This document shows, in pieces, positions 11,974 to 23,225 of a stretch of DNA of 64,000 nucleotides. The notes beneath the pieces are model-generated. The model was not told the origin of the DNA. It did not search any database and was given only the letters and a program-made list of their open reading frames with translations. How positions within the stretch are numbered: position 1 is the first letter of the stretch; each line of letters starts with the position of its first letter. The DNA comes from Castanea sativa (Eukaryota > Streptophyta > Magnoliopsida > Fagales > Fagaceae): positions 45,969,501 through 46,033,500 of the forward strand of contig NC_134013.1 in assembly GCF_040712315.1 (NCBI RefSeq), in the 5' to 3' direction. Made by a program: the position numbers and the translations under genes.

Positions 11974-13941
11974 GTGTTGAAAGGAAAGTCTGACAAGTTA
12001 CAGTCTAAAACAGAAGTGGTATTTTTTGTAGGGTATCCAAAAGGAACAGTTGGAAGTTTATTCTATGGTCATAAGGATAATAAAGTGTTTGTTAGCATAA
12101 ATGCCAAATTCTTGGAAAATGACTATGTGAATAATTTTACTCCTAGAAGTAGAGTTGTCTTGGCTGAAATGAATGAACCTGTAGTTGAACAACCAATGGA
12201 TGAAACTAGGGATGATGTGACTGTATTAGATACACCACAAGAAACTACTCATGAGATGTCTAGTACACAGGTGCCTCGTCGTAGTGGGAGAATTGTTCGG
12301 CCTCCTATAAGATTCATAGGTTTAGGAGAAACTTATGAGGCTATCTCAGAAGAGGCTGAATCGGATCCTTACACTTATGATGAAGCAATGAATGATATAG
12401 ATGCACATCATTGGGTCCAAGCTATGAAATCTGAATTGGATTCTATGGATTCCAATCATGTATGGGATCTTGTAAAGGCGCCTAACGGCATTAAACCTGT
12501 TGGTTGCAAATGGGTTTACAAGAGAAAGAGAGGGATAGATGGAAAGGTTGAAACTTTTAAAACAAGACTAGTGGCGAATGGGTATACACAAAAAGAAGGT
12601 ATTGATTATGATGAAACTTTTTCGCTAGTAGCCATGCTTAAATCTATCAGAATTCTCTTATCCATTACTGCTCATTATGATTATGAGATTTGGCAAATGG
12701 ATGTCAAGACTGCATTTCTTAATGGCAATCTTGAAGAAGAAATATACATGTTGCAACCAGAAAGTTTCATAGCAAAGAACCAAGAGCATATGGTATGCAA
12801 GTTGAATAGGTCCATTTATGGACTTAAGCAAGCATCTAGGTCATGGAACATTAGATTTGATCAAGCAATCAAGTCATTTGGTTTTGAACAAAATCTTGAT
12901 GAACCATGTGTGTACAAAAGACATCGAGACAAAGTAGTAATGTTCCTAGTGCTTTATGTTGATGATATTCTACTCATTAGGAATGATGTAGGGGTAATGT
13001 CATCGGTTAAAGTTTGGTTGTTAAGCCAATTTGATATGAAGGACTTGGGTGAGGCTAACTTTATTCTAGGGATCAAGCTTTGGCGAGATCGCAAGAATAA
13101 GATGTTAGGCTTATCATAAGCTGGATATATAGATAAGGTCCTAGAACGATTTAGCATGCAAAACTCCAAGAAAGGATTGCTTCCTTTTAGACATGGAGTT
13201 CCTCTGTCTGATGACCAAAGGCCTAAGACTCAAGAGGAAGAAAATATGATGAGACAAGTTCCTTATGCTTCTGCAGTGGGAAGTCTCATGTATGCCATGC
13301 TTTGTACTAGACCAGATATTTGTTATTCAGTTGGCATGATCAGCCGATATCAATCAAATCTAGGACCAAAACATTGGCAAGCTGTAAAGCATATTCTCAA
13401 GTATCTTAGGAGAATGAGAGATTATATGCTTGTTTACCATAGTGAGGATTTGATTCCCATTGGCTATACAAATTCAGACTTTCAGTCAGATCTAGATTTC
13501 AGAAAATCCACTTCAGGATGTGTTTTCACCTTGGGAGGTGGAGCCATAAGTTGGAGGAGTGTTAAGCAATCTTGTATTACGGACTCCACCATGGAAGCCG
13601 AGTACGTTGCTTCTTGTGAAGCAGCAAAGGAGGCCGTTTGGCTCAAGAAATTCCTTTCTGATCTTGGTGTTGTGAGAATAGAGCAAGTTCCCATCACATT
13701 GTTTTGCAACAATAGTGGAGCGGTTGCACAATCCAAAGATCCAAGGAATCACAAGAAAGGAAAGCACATTGAGAGGAAGTACCACATCATTCGAGACATT
13801 GTTGCTCGTGGAGATGTTGTGGTAGCAAAGATTGAAAGTGCAAATAATCTAGCAGATCCTTTTACCAAAGTCTTACCTCAAAGGACTTTCGAGTCACATT
13901 TGGAGAGAATGGGAGTTAGATTAGTGCACAATAGTCTTTAG
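11974..13941 (+). pseudogene. copia reverse transcriptase and RNase H, one stop
   Basis: RVT_2-type reverse transcriptase with WVYKRKRGIDG, TRLVANGYTQKEGIDY, WQMDVKTAFLNG, KLNRSIYGLKQASR and the catalytic LYVDDILL near 12952. A stop at 13117-13119 separates it from RNase H in the same frame (13156-13941), which shows STSGCVFTLGGGAISW and DSTMEAEYVASCEAAKEA, and ends DPFTKVLPQ...SHLERMGVR. The first RNase H catalytic Asp, expected in GYTDSDFQSD, reads Asn (GYTNSDFQSD), as a G-to-A change would give. Confidence 0.93.
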
Positions 13942-13955
13942 GGCAAGTGGGAGAT
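13942..13955 (+). other. Polypurine tract of the copia element
   Basis: GGCAAGTGGGAGAT lies immediately before the 3' LTR start, the usual plus-strand primer sequence of plant copia elements. It directly follows the RNase H stop codon. Confidence 0.85.
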
Positions 13956-15365
13956 TGTTAGGATTAGTGCCCTTAAATCATATTGTATGATGCTATGTAT
14001 GATATTATGTATGACATGATGTATGACTTAATATTGTGATTAATAAAGTTATTTTATTATTATCTAAAATAATGATAACATGAATATGGGACATTATCAT
14101 ATAGTCCATGAGATGCATTGTATGTGATTTATGTGAAAAGTCACAGAAGATGTAAATCACAAGTTTTTTATAAACTCAGAATTTATAGTTCGTAGTCGAT
14201 GATGAAATTGGGCATTTCATCTGCGAAGACTATAACGTATCAACTAAGATGATTTGTCTTGATCATGGAAGTGGAGACTTCTAGTTGATATGTTGATATG
14301 TTTTAAGAGTTAAGAAATATTGAACAGGACCGCTGTGAGATTTATTATTCTCCTAACGACTGTCAAATGAATAATAAATCTCACGACTTCTATTTGCATG
14401 AACTCTTAATCCTGAGAGAATAATGGACCTGATCATGAGGTGTAGGTTGCTTTGATATATTAGGAGTGAGATCTAAAGTGACAGTCAAAACCTCAGTATG
14501 TTGGGCAGCCACATTTAGTGTTGATGGAACATATATTCTCAAGATGGAATTCATAGTCTCTTGATGGAGATATAAAATATTCTCTTGAGATAAGTTTAAT
14601 GGGTTCAGTTATTCAGAGAGTTAGGCCTAACCACTTTAGTAAGAAATTACTAAAGTATATATTTATGAAATTGGATTTCATAAATATATAATGAATAACT
14701 TTAAAGAATTAAACCGGGTACTCAAGGATAAGATGTAGTAATTTACAAAGTGGCAGTCTACATTTATGATTTTGTGTTACTACGAATATTTTATGAAGGG
14801 GTTGCATGTATAATAAAGTCTTGGGATATAATTTATTAATAAGGCCTAGAGTGCAATTATATTTATATAGTGGTATTAAATATAATTAATGGTAACTTTG
14901 GACTTGTCAAGAGTTGACGGAAAAGCCCAAGGCCCATCGGAGCTAGTGTCTTATTGGTCCCTTTTGGTCCCACTCCAAGCCACACACTAAAGCCCAATTG
15001 GAAAGGCCCAATAGGCCAGCCCAATTAGATAATCAGTTAGTTATAAAGGAAAAAACATACAGAATTTTTATTAGTGAAAAAAGAAAATAAGAAACTGTGT
15101 GTGAGACACACTTTCATTTTTCCTTTGAAAAACTGATTGAGAGACCACACATCTTGGGCGTAAAGTGGAATTGGAGTGAAGATTAAAAGTGTTCCCAAGT
15201 GCTTCTAATCTTTGTTTTGAATTTCTCCACACCAAGGTACGCTATCTTGTTCTTAAATTCTGAAATTTACATAATGCACGTTATCAATCATGAATGAAAT
15301 AGATCCTTATTTGTTGCTTCCGCTATGTGTTTTGTATGAGATACAAAACCAGAATTTTTCCTTCA
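13956..15365 (+). repeat. 3' LTR of the copia element
   Basis: 1410 bp, collinear with 7133-8543. It has a small local duplication (TTGATATG repeated near 14284) and lacks the extra GAGAGTGT unit near 15100. Flanked on the right by the TTTCT target duplication. Confidence 0.93.
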
Positions 15366-16370
15366 TTTCTGTCAACTCTTGACAATTCTAAAATTACCAT
15401 TATCTATATTTAATACCACTATATAAATATAGTTTCACTCTAAGCCTTATTTATAAATGATATCCCAAAACTTTATTATACATGCAACCCCTTCATAAAA
15501 TATTCGTTGTAATACAAAGTCATAAATGTAGACTGCTACTTTGTAAATTACTACGTCTTAGTCCTTGAGTACCCGGTTTAATCCTTCAAGTTATTCATCA
15601 TATATTTATGAAATCCAATTTCATAAATATATACTTTAGTAACTCCTTACTAAAGTGGTTAGGCCTAACACTCTGAATAACCAAATCCATTAAACTTATC
15701 TCAAGGGAATATTTTGTATCTCTGTTAAGAGACTATGAATTCCATCTTGAGAATATATGTTCCATCAACATTAAATGTGATTGTCCAACATTAAATGTGG
15801 TTGCCCAACATACTGAGGTTTTGACCGTAACTTTAGATCTCACTCCTGATATATCAAAGCAACCTACACTTCATGATCAGGTCCATTATTCTATCAGGAT
15901 TAAGAGTTCATGCAAATATAAGTCGTTAGATTTATTATTCAATTAACAGTCGTTAGGAGAATAATAAATCTCACAGCAGTCCAGTTCAATATGTCTTAAC
16001 TCTTAAAATATATCAACATATCAACTAGAAGTCTCCACTTCCATGATCAAGACAAATCATTTTAGTTGATATATTACAGTCTTTACAGATGAGATGCCCA
16101 CTTTTATCACTGATTACGAACTACAATTCTGAGTATACAAAGAACTTGTGACTTATATCTTCCGTGACTTTTCACATAAATCACACACTATGCATCTCAT
16201 GGACTATATGATAATGTCCAATATTCATGTTACCTTTATTTTTAGATAATAATAAAACAACTTTATTAATTACAATATTAAGTCATACATAATGTCATAC
16301 ATAACCTCATACATAATATCATACATAGCATCATACAATAGGATTTAAGGGCACTAATCCTAAAACAAGT

Positions 16371-16549
16371 GGCTATGTTCGTGATCCATGAAACTTCTAC
16401 AAGTTGCCTTACTCGACCGCTATCTATTCAACAAAAAAAAAATGGAGCATTTGGGTAAACTAATTCCTGAACTGTGACATCTACAAGCAATGGGAAACAT
16501 CAACTACTCACACATATGCCATAAGCACCACGCATTCTCGGGGGGCTAA
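16371..16549 (+). other. End of a gypsy-type interior with polypurine tract
   Basis: Unassigned sequence ending in CTCGGGGGGCTAA at 16537-16549, a typical Ty3/gypsy polypurine tract directly before TGTTGATACCC. It marks 16550 as a 3' LTR start. Confidence 0.65.
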
Positions 16550-17224
16550 TGTTGATACCCATTTTCGTGACACATTTTGTGCAAGCCCAATTCAACCAAG
16601 CTCAACTTCCTTGTGGACTCATTCATGTATTATATTTTATTTTATTCTTTTAACCATGGCCCAAGCCCATGTAACTTATTGGAGAAATTAAGAAAGTGTG
16701 GTTTGGAGAGTATAGGTCAGTTCCTTTTAGTCCTTTTGCATGAGCCCAGCCCATGCGTGCTACCCAGTGGGTAAGGGACACTTGTAGCACCTCAAACTTA
16801 TGGAGGAGGTCTTCTACCCAAAAGTTCCACCTCAAAAGAGCTTTTATGCTCAGGGGGACTATGCCCCTAATATTCAGCCTAGCTCCATTTTCCACACCAA
16901 AACACAGCTAACCCTAAACTAATTAGCTAGCCTATTGTAGCGACCAAATACAGCTATCAAAAGCCTACAATGACAAGGAAACAATAGCTAATGGAGTCAG
17001 CCACTTTATTTCCAAAATCGTTCTAAAAGCATGCTAAACTCTTCTCTAAACAAAAGCAACCCAAGCCAAAACACCAAATTAGTCAAAAACAAACCAAGTT
17101 CAATACAGTCACTTAAAAGTCTCCTCTATTAACCAAAAAAGTCACTTAGAGCACCCCAAGTTCAATACAAAAGGCCCCAATCAAATTCAAAATAAATAAA
17201 CCAAGTTCTACCCACATACCTGAA

Positions 17225-17560
17225 ACTTCAAAGCCAAAACCCATTCAGCCAATCAACATTCTCACAATTCTAAACCTTAGGCGTAGAAATATGGGTACAT
17301 GGGAACCTTCCCTCTCTTCCTCACAACCTCTCTCAATTTCCTCTTCTCGGAGATTGTGGGTCGAAGTTTCAGACTTGTTGAACCACGTTTTCCCCATAGA
17401 GCTTAAACTTGAGAGCCAAAACCCACTGAGCCAGGAAACATTCTCACGATTCTAAACCTTAGGGATGGAAATATGGGTACAGGGGAACCTTCACTCTCTT
17501 CCTCACAACCTCTCTCAATTTCTTCTTGTCGGTGACTGTGGGTCGAAGTTTCAAACCTGC
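17225..17560. repeat. Tandem duplication inside the LTR
   Basis: Two copies of a ~175-bp segment. Each has AAAACCCA.TGAGCCA, ACATTCTCAC, TAAACCTTAGG, ATATGGGTAC and GTGGGTCGAAGTTTCA, at about 17230-17375 and 17415-17555. Copy A of the LTR (1020-1155) has a single one, so the duplication is specific to copy B. Confidence 0.75.
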
Positions 17561-17754
17561 TATGTTTTTATGCTTTTTCTGCACTTTTGTTATTAGCATT
17601 TTGATTCTCTATTGTCAAAGCACCATTAGCCTTTGTTTTCTATACATTGCAAATTTTGGGCTTAATTCTCCACAAATAAACACTTCTAAAGAACCCAAGG
17701 GGAGATTTGGGCTAATATCACATCTTTGGCCCCTGTCGCAAAAACGTCGCCGAC

Positions 17755-18425
17755 AAGGATCGACAATAGTTCTCCTATACCTCATAAGATCGACAATAGT
17801 TCTCCTATACCTTGTAGGATCGACAATAGTTCTCCTATACCTTCATAGGATCAACAATAGCTCTCCTACCTTCATAGGATCGACAATAGCTCTCCTACCA
17901 TCATAATATCGGCAATAGTTCTCCTCTACCTTGTAGGATCGACAATAGTTATCCTATACCTTGTAGGATCGACAATAGTTCTCCTATACCTTCATAGGAT
18001 CGACAATAGTTCTCCTATACCTTGTAGGATTGATAATAGCTCTCCTACCTTCATAGGATCGACAATAGTTCTCCTATACCTTCATAGGATCGACAATAGT
18101 TTTCCTTTACCTTGTAGGATCGACAATAGTTCTGCTATACCTTGTAGGATCGACAATAGCTCACCTACCTTCATAAGATCGAAAATAGTTATACTATACC
18201 TCATAGGATTGACAATAGTTCTCCTACCTTTATAGAATCGACAATAGTTCTCATATACATTGTAGGATCGACAATAGCTCCCTCCCTTCAAGGGATCGAC
18301 TTTAGTTCTCCTGAACCTCATAGGATCGACAATAGCTCTCCTACCTTCAAAGTATCAACAATAGTTCTCCTATACGTCATAGGATCAACAATAGCTCTCC
18401 TACCTTCAAGGAATTGACCTTTGGA
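17755..18425. repeat. ~30-bp minisatellite, array 2
   Basis: About 22 head-to-tail copies of the same unit as array 1 (GGATCGACAATAGTTCTCC plus TATACCTTCATA or TTGTA). Some units are shorter and read CTCTCCTACC. It interrupts the U3-like part of the LTR, upstream of the TATA box at 19222. Confidence 0.9.
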
Positions 18426-19221
18426 TCGACACTCGATTTTGCACCCACGATTTAAATAAGGAAGATGACTGGAATGACCACCCATGTACCCCAAAAATCA
18501 TGATTGCATTACATGCCTCAATTTGTTCTCACATTACATGCATTAATTTATTCATTACATATCAAAAAAATGATCTTGATATTCTAACAGTCGCAACGCT
18601 GTGTCCAATTTCCAAATCGAACCATCGGATCGAAAGATATCGCATGATCAAGTTTGCACAGTCTGCATGCATTGTATGGGGTGAAGCTGATCACGTGTGA
18701 TTAATTGAAATTAATTTTGATTGGTTAATGATTGAAATTAATTAAATGAATTTATGTGACTGGTGGAATATTTTTCTTAAAGTGAGATTTGTTGCATGGG
18801 ATTAAAACAAATAAGGTGATAATATCTAAAGACTGGATAATTAGGCTTTTGGGATAGTTATATTCAAAATAATTATTTTAAAAGTCATAATTATCACTTT
18901 GGAGTGAGGTTTATCATGAAAATAACTCTAAAATTCGTCCAAATACAGTCTTAGAGTTGGAAAACACTTCAAAAACGTGCTAATCAAGTAACAAATTTCA
19001 AATTCACGTTCAAACTAGGCTATTTTTGGAAAAGTTGTAGAGAATCAAATTTCCCTTCCGCTGTCAAAATTTCAACTTAATCAAAATTTTGAGTAAAGAG
19101 ATATGATCAAAATACGAAACTAGTTTTGATTTGAAAAATCAGCTTACTCTTATCCAAATCTTCTTTTCTTTAGGATTTTCCCCCATACGTTTTTTGCTGA
19201 TTTTTTCCAGCATTCCAACCT

Positions 19222-19230
19222 CTATAAATA
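19222..19230 (+). promoter_or_regulatory. TATA box of the Tat-like LTR
   Basis: CTATAAATAGGGG, a strong plant TATA box, about 2.7 kb into the LTR. The likely transcript start is about 30 bp downstream. Confidence 0.55.
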
Positions 19231-19649
19231 GGGGATGCCTCTCAAAATTTTGGGGATTCTTTTTACGCTCAAGGAGGGAACCCTCTTGACACTTTTCACC
19301 CTCTAGAGAAACACCTTTTTTTCTACGCTCTGAGAGGCACATGTTTTGAGGCTTTCAAATTATGGATACTTGCTGATCCTCTCTGAGATTTGCTGCTGAA
19401 ATTAGGGTTTTTAAGTTTCAAAGATAACTAAATAAGTTTCTTTGAACCCTAAAAAAATCCTCTCAAGAACAAGGAGTGCTAATGCAAGAGGTTGTTTCCA
19501 TCACCCTATCCCTTTTTATGCTTCTTTTTTATGTTGATGAATGTTTTACCCATAACATGAATGCTTCGTAATTGTTTTGTTTAAAGCATGATTTTTTTTT
19601 ATGTGATTGTCATAATCTCTTTCTTGAATGTCAATAATTTGCATGTGAA

Positions 19650-20030
19650 CAATTCTTTTCCTTAAAATAAAACAGATAGATCTAATAGATGTAGATCTAA
19701 CTGTTTTTTAATCAAAAAAACATATCTGCGTCTTTCTTAGCTGTAGATTTATTTTTCTCAATCAAAAAAACAGATCTACATCTTTGTTAGATGTAGGTCT
19801 GAATTTTTCTTAATCAAAACAGATTTGCATCTTTACGAGATGCATATCTGAATTTTTCTCAATCAAAAAACAAATCTACATCTAATAAAGATGTAAATCT
19901 GAATCTTTCTTAATCAAAACAAATTTGCATATTCCTTAGATGCAGATCTGAATTTTTCTCGAATTAAAAATTGATTTGTATCTTTCTTAGATACAAATAT
20001 GATTTTTCTCACATATGCAGATTTTTGAAA
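19650..20030. repeat. Tandem array of inverted-repeat units in the LTR
   Basis: Six or so units of about 60 bp. Each pairs a form of AGATCTACATCT with its complement AGATGTAGATCT and a T-rich linker GAATTTTTCTCAATCAAAA. In RNA each unit could fold as a short hairpin. It lies downstream of the TATA box, so it would be transcribed. Confidence 0.7.
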
Positions 20031-20711
20031 TAAAGAAAAAGATTAAACCTGATGGTGTTTGTTTTATTTAAATTCATGTTGCATAAATTTAAATTATGAG
20101 TGAAACACTCTTCTTAAAAAATCCTTTTCATTTTTTTAACATATAAAAACAAATTTGATTTTTCTGTTATCAAAAACCATTTTATTATATTGTCACAACA
20201 CAAATCTAAATTTTTATCTCCAAAAACCACTTTTTCTATATACTACAAAGCAGATCTGTTATTTTGACAAACCAACATCAAATTTCTTTCCATCACCAAA
20301 ACAGATCTGATTCTTTTTAAAAGAAGAAATTTCATTCATAAATAAATTTGTGTTATTTTTTTTCACACGCTCAACATATCATTCATGAAAAGCATAAAAT
20401 GGTACATTGGTCACAAGAGTCTAAAAGACCAAATTCTGTCTTGGCAAAATAGGTGCCTAACACCTTCCCATTCCGTAACCTAGCCTCCGGATTTAGGCCT
20501 TTGGCTAAATAGATCTAGTCTTGTCTTTATATATTTGGGTAGAATGTAACTAGGACAAAAAACCATGGATTTTTGGTAGATTGTAACAAGGACCCAAAGC
20601 CATGTAATGTTCAAATTTTCAAACATGTATCTTCTTTATTAAATCAATGATAGAGGAACAATTTAGTCTTGTATTTTGTCTTTAGTTTTTCTTATTTTTT
20701 GTACATAAAAA

Positions 20712-20812
20712 ATAAGTGGCGACTCTATACCACTTACCCAAAAAGAGAGGTGCCCTAAAAAGCACTCCAAAATTCTCTCTTTTTTGAGAGGCACTTTTGA
20801 GGTCTCTCACAT
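20712..20812 (+). other. Primer-site-like sequence and start of interior, truncated
   Basis: TGGCGACTCT at 20713-20722 matches the first bases of primer sites of Tat/Ogre elements (compare GGCGACTCC at 44161). It is followed by about 90 bp of interior, then cut by the copia LTR remnant at 20813. Confidence 0.5.
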
Positions 20813-21594
20813 TAGTTAAACAAATATGTGTAAATAAATATAACGCGGAAAGTAAAGAACACAAAGATCTGATGACCCAAGAAAACCTAACCGGTAAAAA
20901 ACCTGAGGAGAATTTAACCTAGCTATCTTCAAGGTAAAAAGCAGATCCATTAAGAAAGAATTGAATTTTGTACGATAAGGCTTAGACCACTAACATCCTA
21001 TTCCCACCTCATGTGGAAAACTTATTACCACGACGACATGACAGCTCCGAATCCACGAACTACTTCTTTCCTTGATCTACTGCAACCACAAGCTTTCTTA
21101 CTTGTGACTTTGAGACTCCACTCAAAGGTTTCAGATCTTCTTTAAGTTCTTTATGCAGCAATTGAAGTGATCATCAAGCTCTTGATATGAATCTTGATCT
21201 TGATAACCCTATATGTGTGTATGAAGGTAAACACCTCTAAATCTCACAAAAGATTCAACACACAACACTCAAAAGACTTCTAAAACGTAGCTAGGGTTCT
21301 TCCTTTATAAATGAAGTAAAACATAAAACCCTATACGTCAAACGGGCTTGGGGTGAATTGGAAAATCTGCATAAAAATAAATCTGCACGAGATTCGATCA
21401 ATTGAGTCTAATTTTCGATCGATCGAGCCTTACAGATTTTGTCCAATAATTTCTGCAATCACTCAATTCCAATTTTACAATTAAACACACTTTGAGCCAG
21501 CCTAAACCTAAACTCTATCTTTTGATCATGATTTTCCAACACATTACATATTGAAGTTCTAATACATTAGTCTCTAAGGTCTTAGAACCTAACA
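20813..21594 (-). repeat. 3' LTR of the pol-less copia, end truncated
   Basis: Collinear with 29095-29957 (for example GTGTAAATAAATATAA, CATCAAGCTCTTGA, CATATTGAAGTTCTAATACA). On the minus strand it begins TGTTAGGTTCTAAG at 21594. About 95 bp of its far terminus are missing at 20813, where Tat-like sequence starts. Confidence 0.88.
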
Positions 21595-21608
21595 ATCTCC
21601 CCCTTTGA
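21595..21608 (-). other. Polypurine tract of the pol-less copia
   Basis: On the minus strand AAAGGGGGAGAT precedes TTGTTAGG, the standard copia arrangement immediately before the 3' LTR. Confidence 0.85.
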
Positions 21609-22185
21609 CAATCCGTGACAAAACACATCAGAAAAATGAAATGCTCAAAGTTAAAAACAACCCAATTAAATTCAAAAAGCCTTAATTACAATTCAACCTA
21701 ACTACTATTTATCAGTTGCTAATGTAGACAGCAGCCACGACTAGATTAACTTGTAAATTTTTGAAACACTCAACAAACACATAAACACATGTGTGGAAAA
21801 TACAAGTAAACCAAAATTAAACTTCTTGATTTCACAAGACATAAAATAAAAGACTAATATCATGAATAACCTCACAAATATAAATCCATAATCAAATGTA
21901 CCATATATGAAACAAGAAACAATAAACAAAACAAAATGAAACATAATGTCTCATAATATCTCCCCCTAACATATACTACCCATAAAAATAATTAAATCAA
22001 AGCCATAAACCAAAAATACATCAAGAAGCTCCTAGATACAATCTATAAACTCTAAAACTCCCCCTATGTGTATGTACTCCCCCTTTTTGTGACAAATTGC
22101 CAAAGGGCTATCAAGGATCATCATCAAAAGGTGGAGTAGAACCTCTAGCATATGGAGTAGAACCTCTAGCATGTGCCAAATCTGC

Positions 22186-23225
22186 TCATAAGGCCGCAAC
22201 CACATTAAGCAAATCCAACAAAATCTGTCCATGTGCCACCTGAACAGTCACAACCATATCCAAAGTAGCACGGATAGAGGCGTCGCTCAATGTAGAAGGA
22301 GGAGGATCCATGGCAGTAGTGGGGTCTACATACGTCTCAGCAGAAGGATCATCTGAAAGAGGAGGCCTAGATGCATCACCTGTAGAAGACTCGACTCTAA
22401 GGCGTTTAGAGCTAGCTTTCAACTGAGCAACTCTTTGCCTAAGGAAGGTGGCACCTATAGGAGCTATGATATGGACAGGCTCGGATGTAGGAAAGTCATC
22501 TAAACCTAAATCTAACAAAATCCTATGAATGAAAACCGAGAAAAACAAACCATGAGATTTGGACTACTCCGATGAACCTCAACTAATGAGCTAAAGAAAA
22601 GAGATGGAAAACTCATAGGAGCATCAGTGACGAAAGCGTACAAAAACACACATCTCTCAATGGGAATAGTATGAAGGTGAGAGATCGGCCAAATACTATG
22701 ACAAGAAATCCGGAAAAACAAATAATTAAGCTCAGTAAGCTCATGGGAAGTTATACGAGGATCAATACCCCATATAATGGAAGTACTAGTGATGAGTGAC
22801 ATAATGTCATCAAGGGGAGGAGACTCTGTGTAAGGGTACACGGGCTGCTGTACCAAAGGTACACCAAGAGCAGAGGCCACTACCTGAGGAGTAATGACAT
22901 ACTCTTCACCCCTTATCCAACTCTTCACAAACTGAATGTTGGAATCATTAGAGTGGACAGAGAGGTACGAGTAGAACTCTCTAATCAAAGCAGTCGGAGG
23001 AGGATGCTCGACATCCAAAAGAGGTAACCAACCCCTACGCTCAAAATTCCTCCGTATCTCCCTATCAAGCTCATCTAAATTGACCCTATACTCAGCCCAC
23101 ACAGACCTAAAGATGTTTAGTTTCTCATAGGTTTCTTAACACTTAATGGTTCTAAACCTATCACTCTGGAACTCAGGGGTAGAAGGAATGGTGGTTTTCT
23201 TATTGGCTCTAGTTTTCCTAACCAT
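22186..23225 (-). pseudogene. Putative plant transposon-protein ORF (PF20167-like), broken
   Basis: Reading starts at an ATG at 23225 (MVRKTRANKKTT) and meets one stop (near 23137) before the conserved part. From 23102 it shows RREIRRNFERRGW-type sequence (DREIRRNFERRGW), FYSYLSVHS, the ITPQVVASALGVP segment and LTELNYLFF, which fit the family called putative plant transposon protein (PF20167 by memory). A frameshift at about 22512-22548 leads to the C-terminal tail with a basic QLKASSKRLRVESS stretch and ends at 22186. The family has no known biochemical function. It sits where some copia lineages carry an extra ORF, between pol and the 3' LTR, but here without pol. Confidence 0.75.

Larger units (their letters stand above)
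7133..15365 (+). mobile_element. Full-length decayed Ty1/copia retrotransposon, TSD TTTCT
   Basis: 8.2-kb element with two LTRs (7133-8543 and 13956-15365), a tRNA-Met-type primer site directly after the first, gag-pol in copia order (protease, integrase, RT, RNase H) and a polypurine tract before the second. Exact 5-bp target duplications TTTCT lie at 7128-7132 and 15366-15370. The coding region has several stops and at least four frameshifts, so it cannot encode an intact polyprotein. The gag start and RNase H end resemble Tnt1-94-like elements; the exact lineage is not settled here. Confidence 0.95.
6695..16365 (-). mobile_element. Antisense copia solo LTR split by a nested copia (TSD CAAGT)
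   Basis: Left part 6695-7132 and right part 15371-16365 together make one reverse-complement LTR of about 1433 bp. It starts TGATGGAAAAATAC and ends CACTAATCCTAAAA, where the expected terminal CTAACA carries one C-to-A change. Exact 5-bp duplications CAAGT lie at 6690-6694 and 16366-16370. The gap is filled by the full-length copia at 7133-15365. The interrupted and the inserted sequences belong to the same LTR family but are in opposite orientation. Confidence 0.88.
16550..20711 (+). mobile_element. Tat/Ogre-like LTR (copy B), ~4.2 kb
   Basis: Begins TGTTGATACCC after a polypurine tract; collinear with copy A at 352-1160. Inside are a ~175-bp tandem duplication (17225-17560), minisatellite array 2 (17755-18425), a TATA box (19222-19230), and an array of short hairpin units (19650-20030). 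It ends just before TGGCGACTCT (20713), which matches the start of primer sites used by Tat/Ogre elements. LTRs of 4-5 kb are usual in that group. The exact right end is uncertain because no partner copy is present in the window. Confidence 0.62.

Noticed and set aside
13482..13785. Minus-strand frames over copia RNase H
   Set aside because: Shadows of the RNase H frame, which has clear motifs on the plus strand.
17526..18321. Repetitive frames (STIVLLYL repeats and their reverse) over the minisatellite
   Set aside because: A repeat unit near 30 bp without stops gives a periodic frame; there is no start context or domain.
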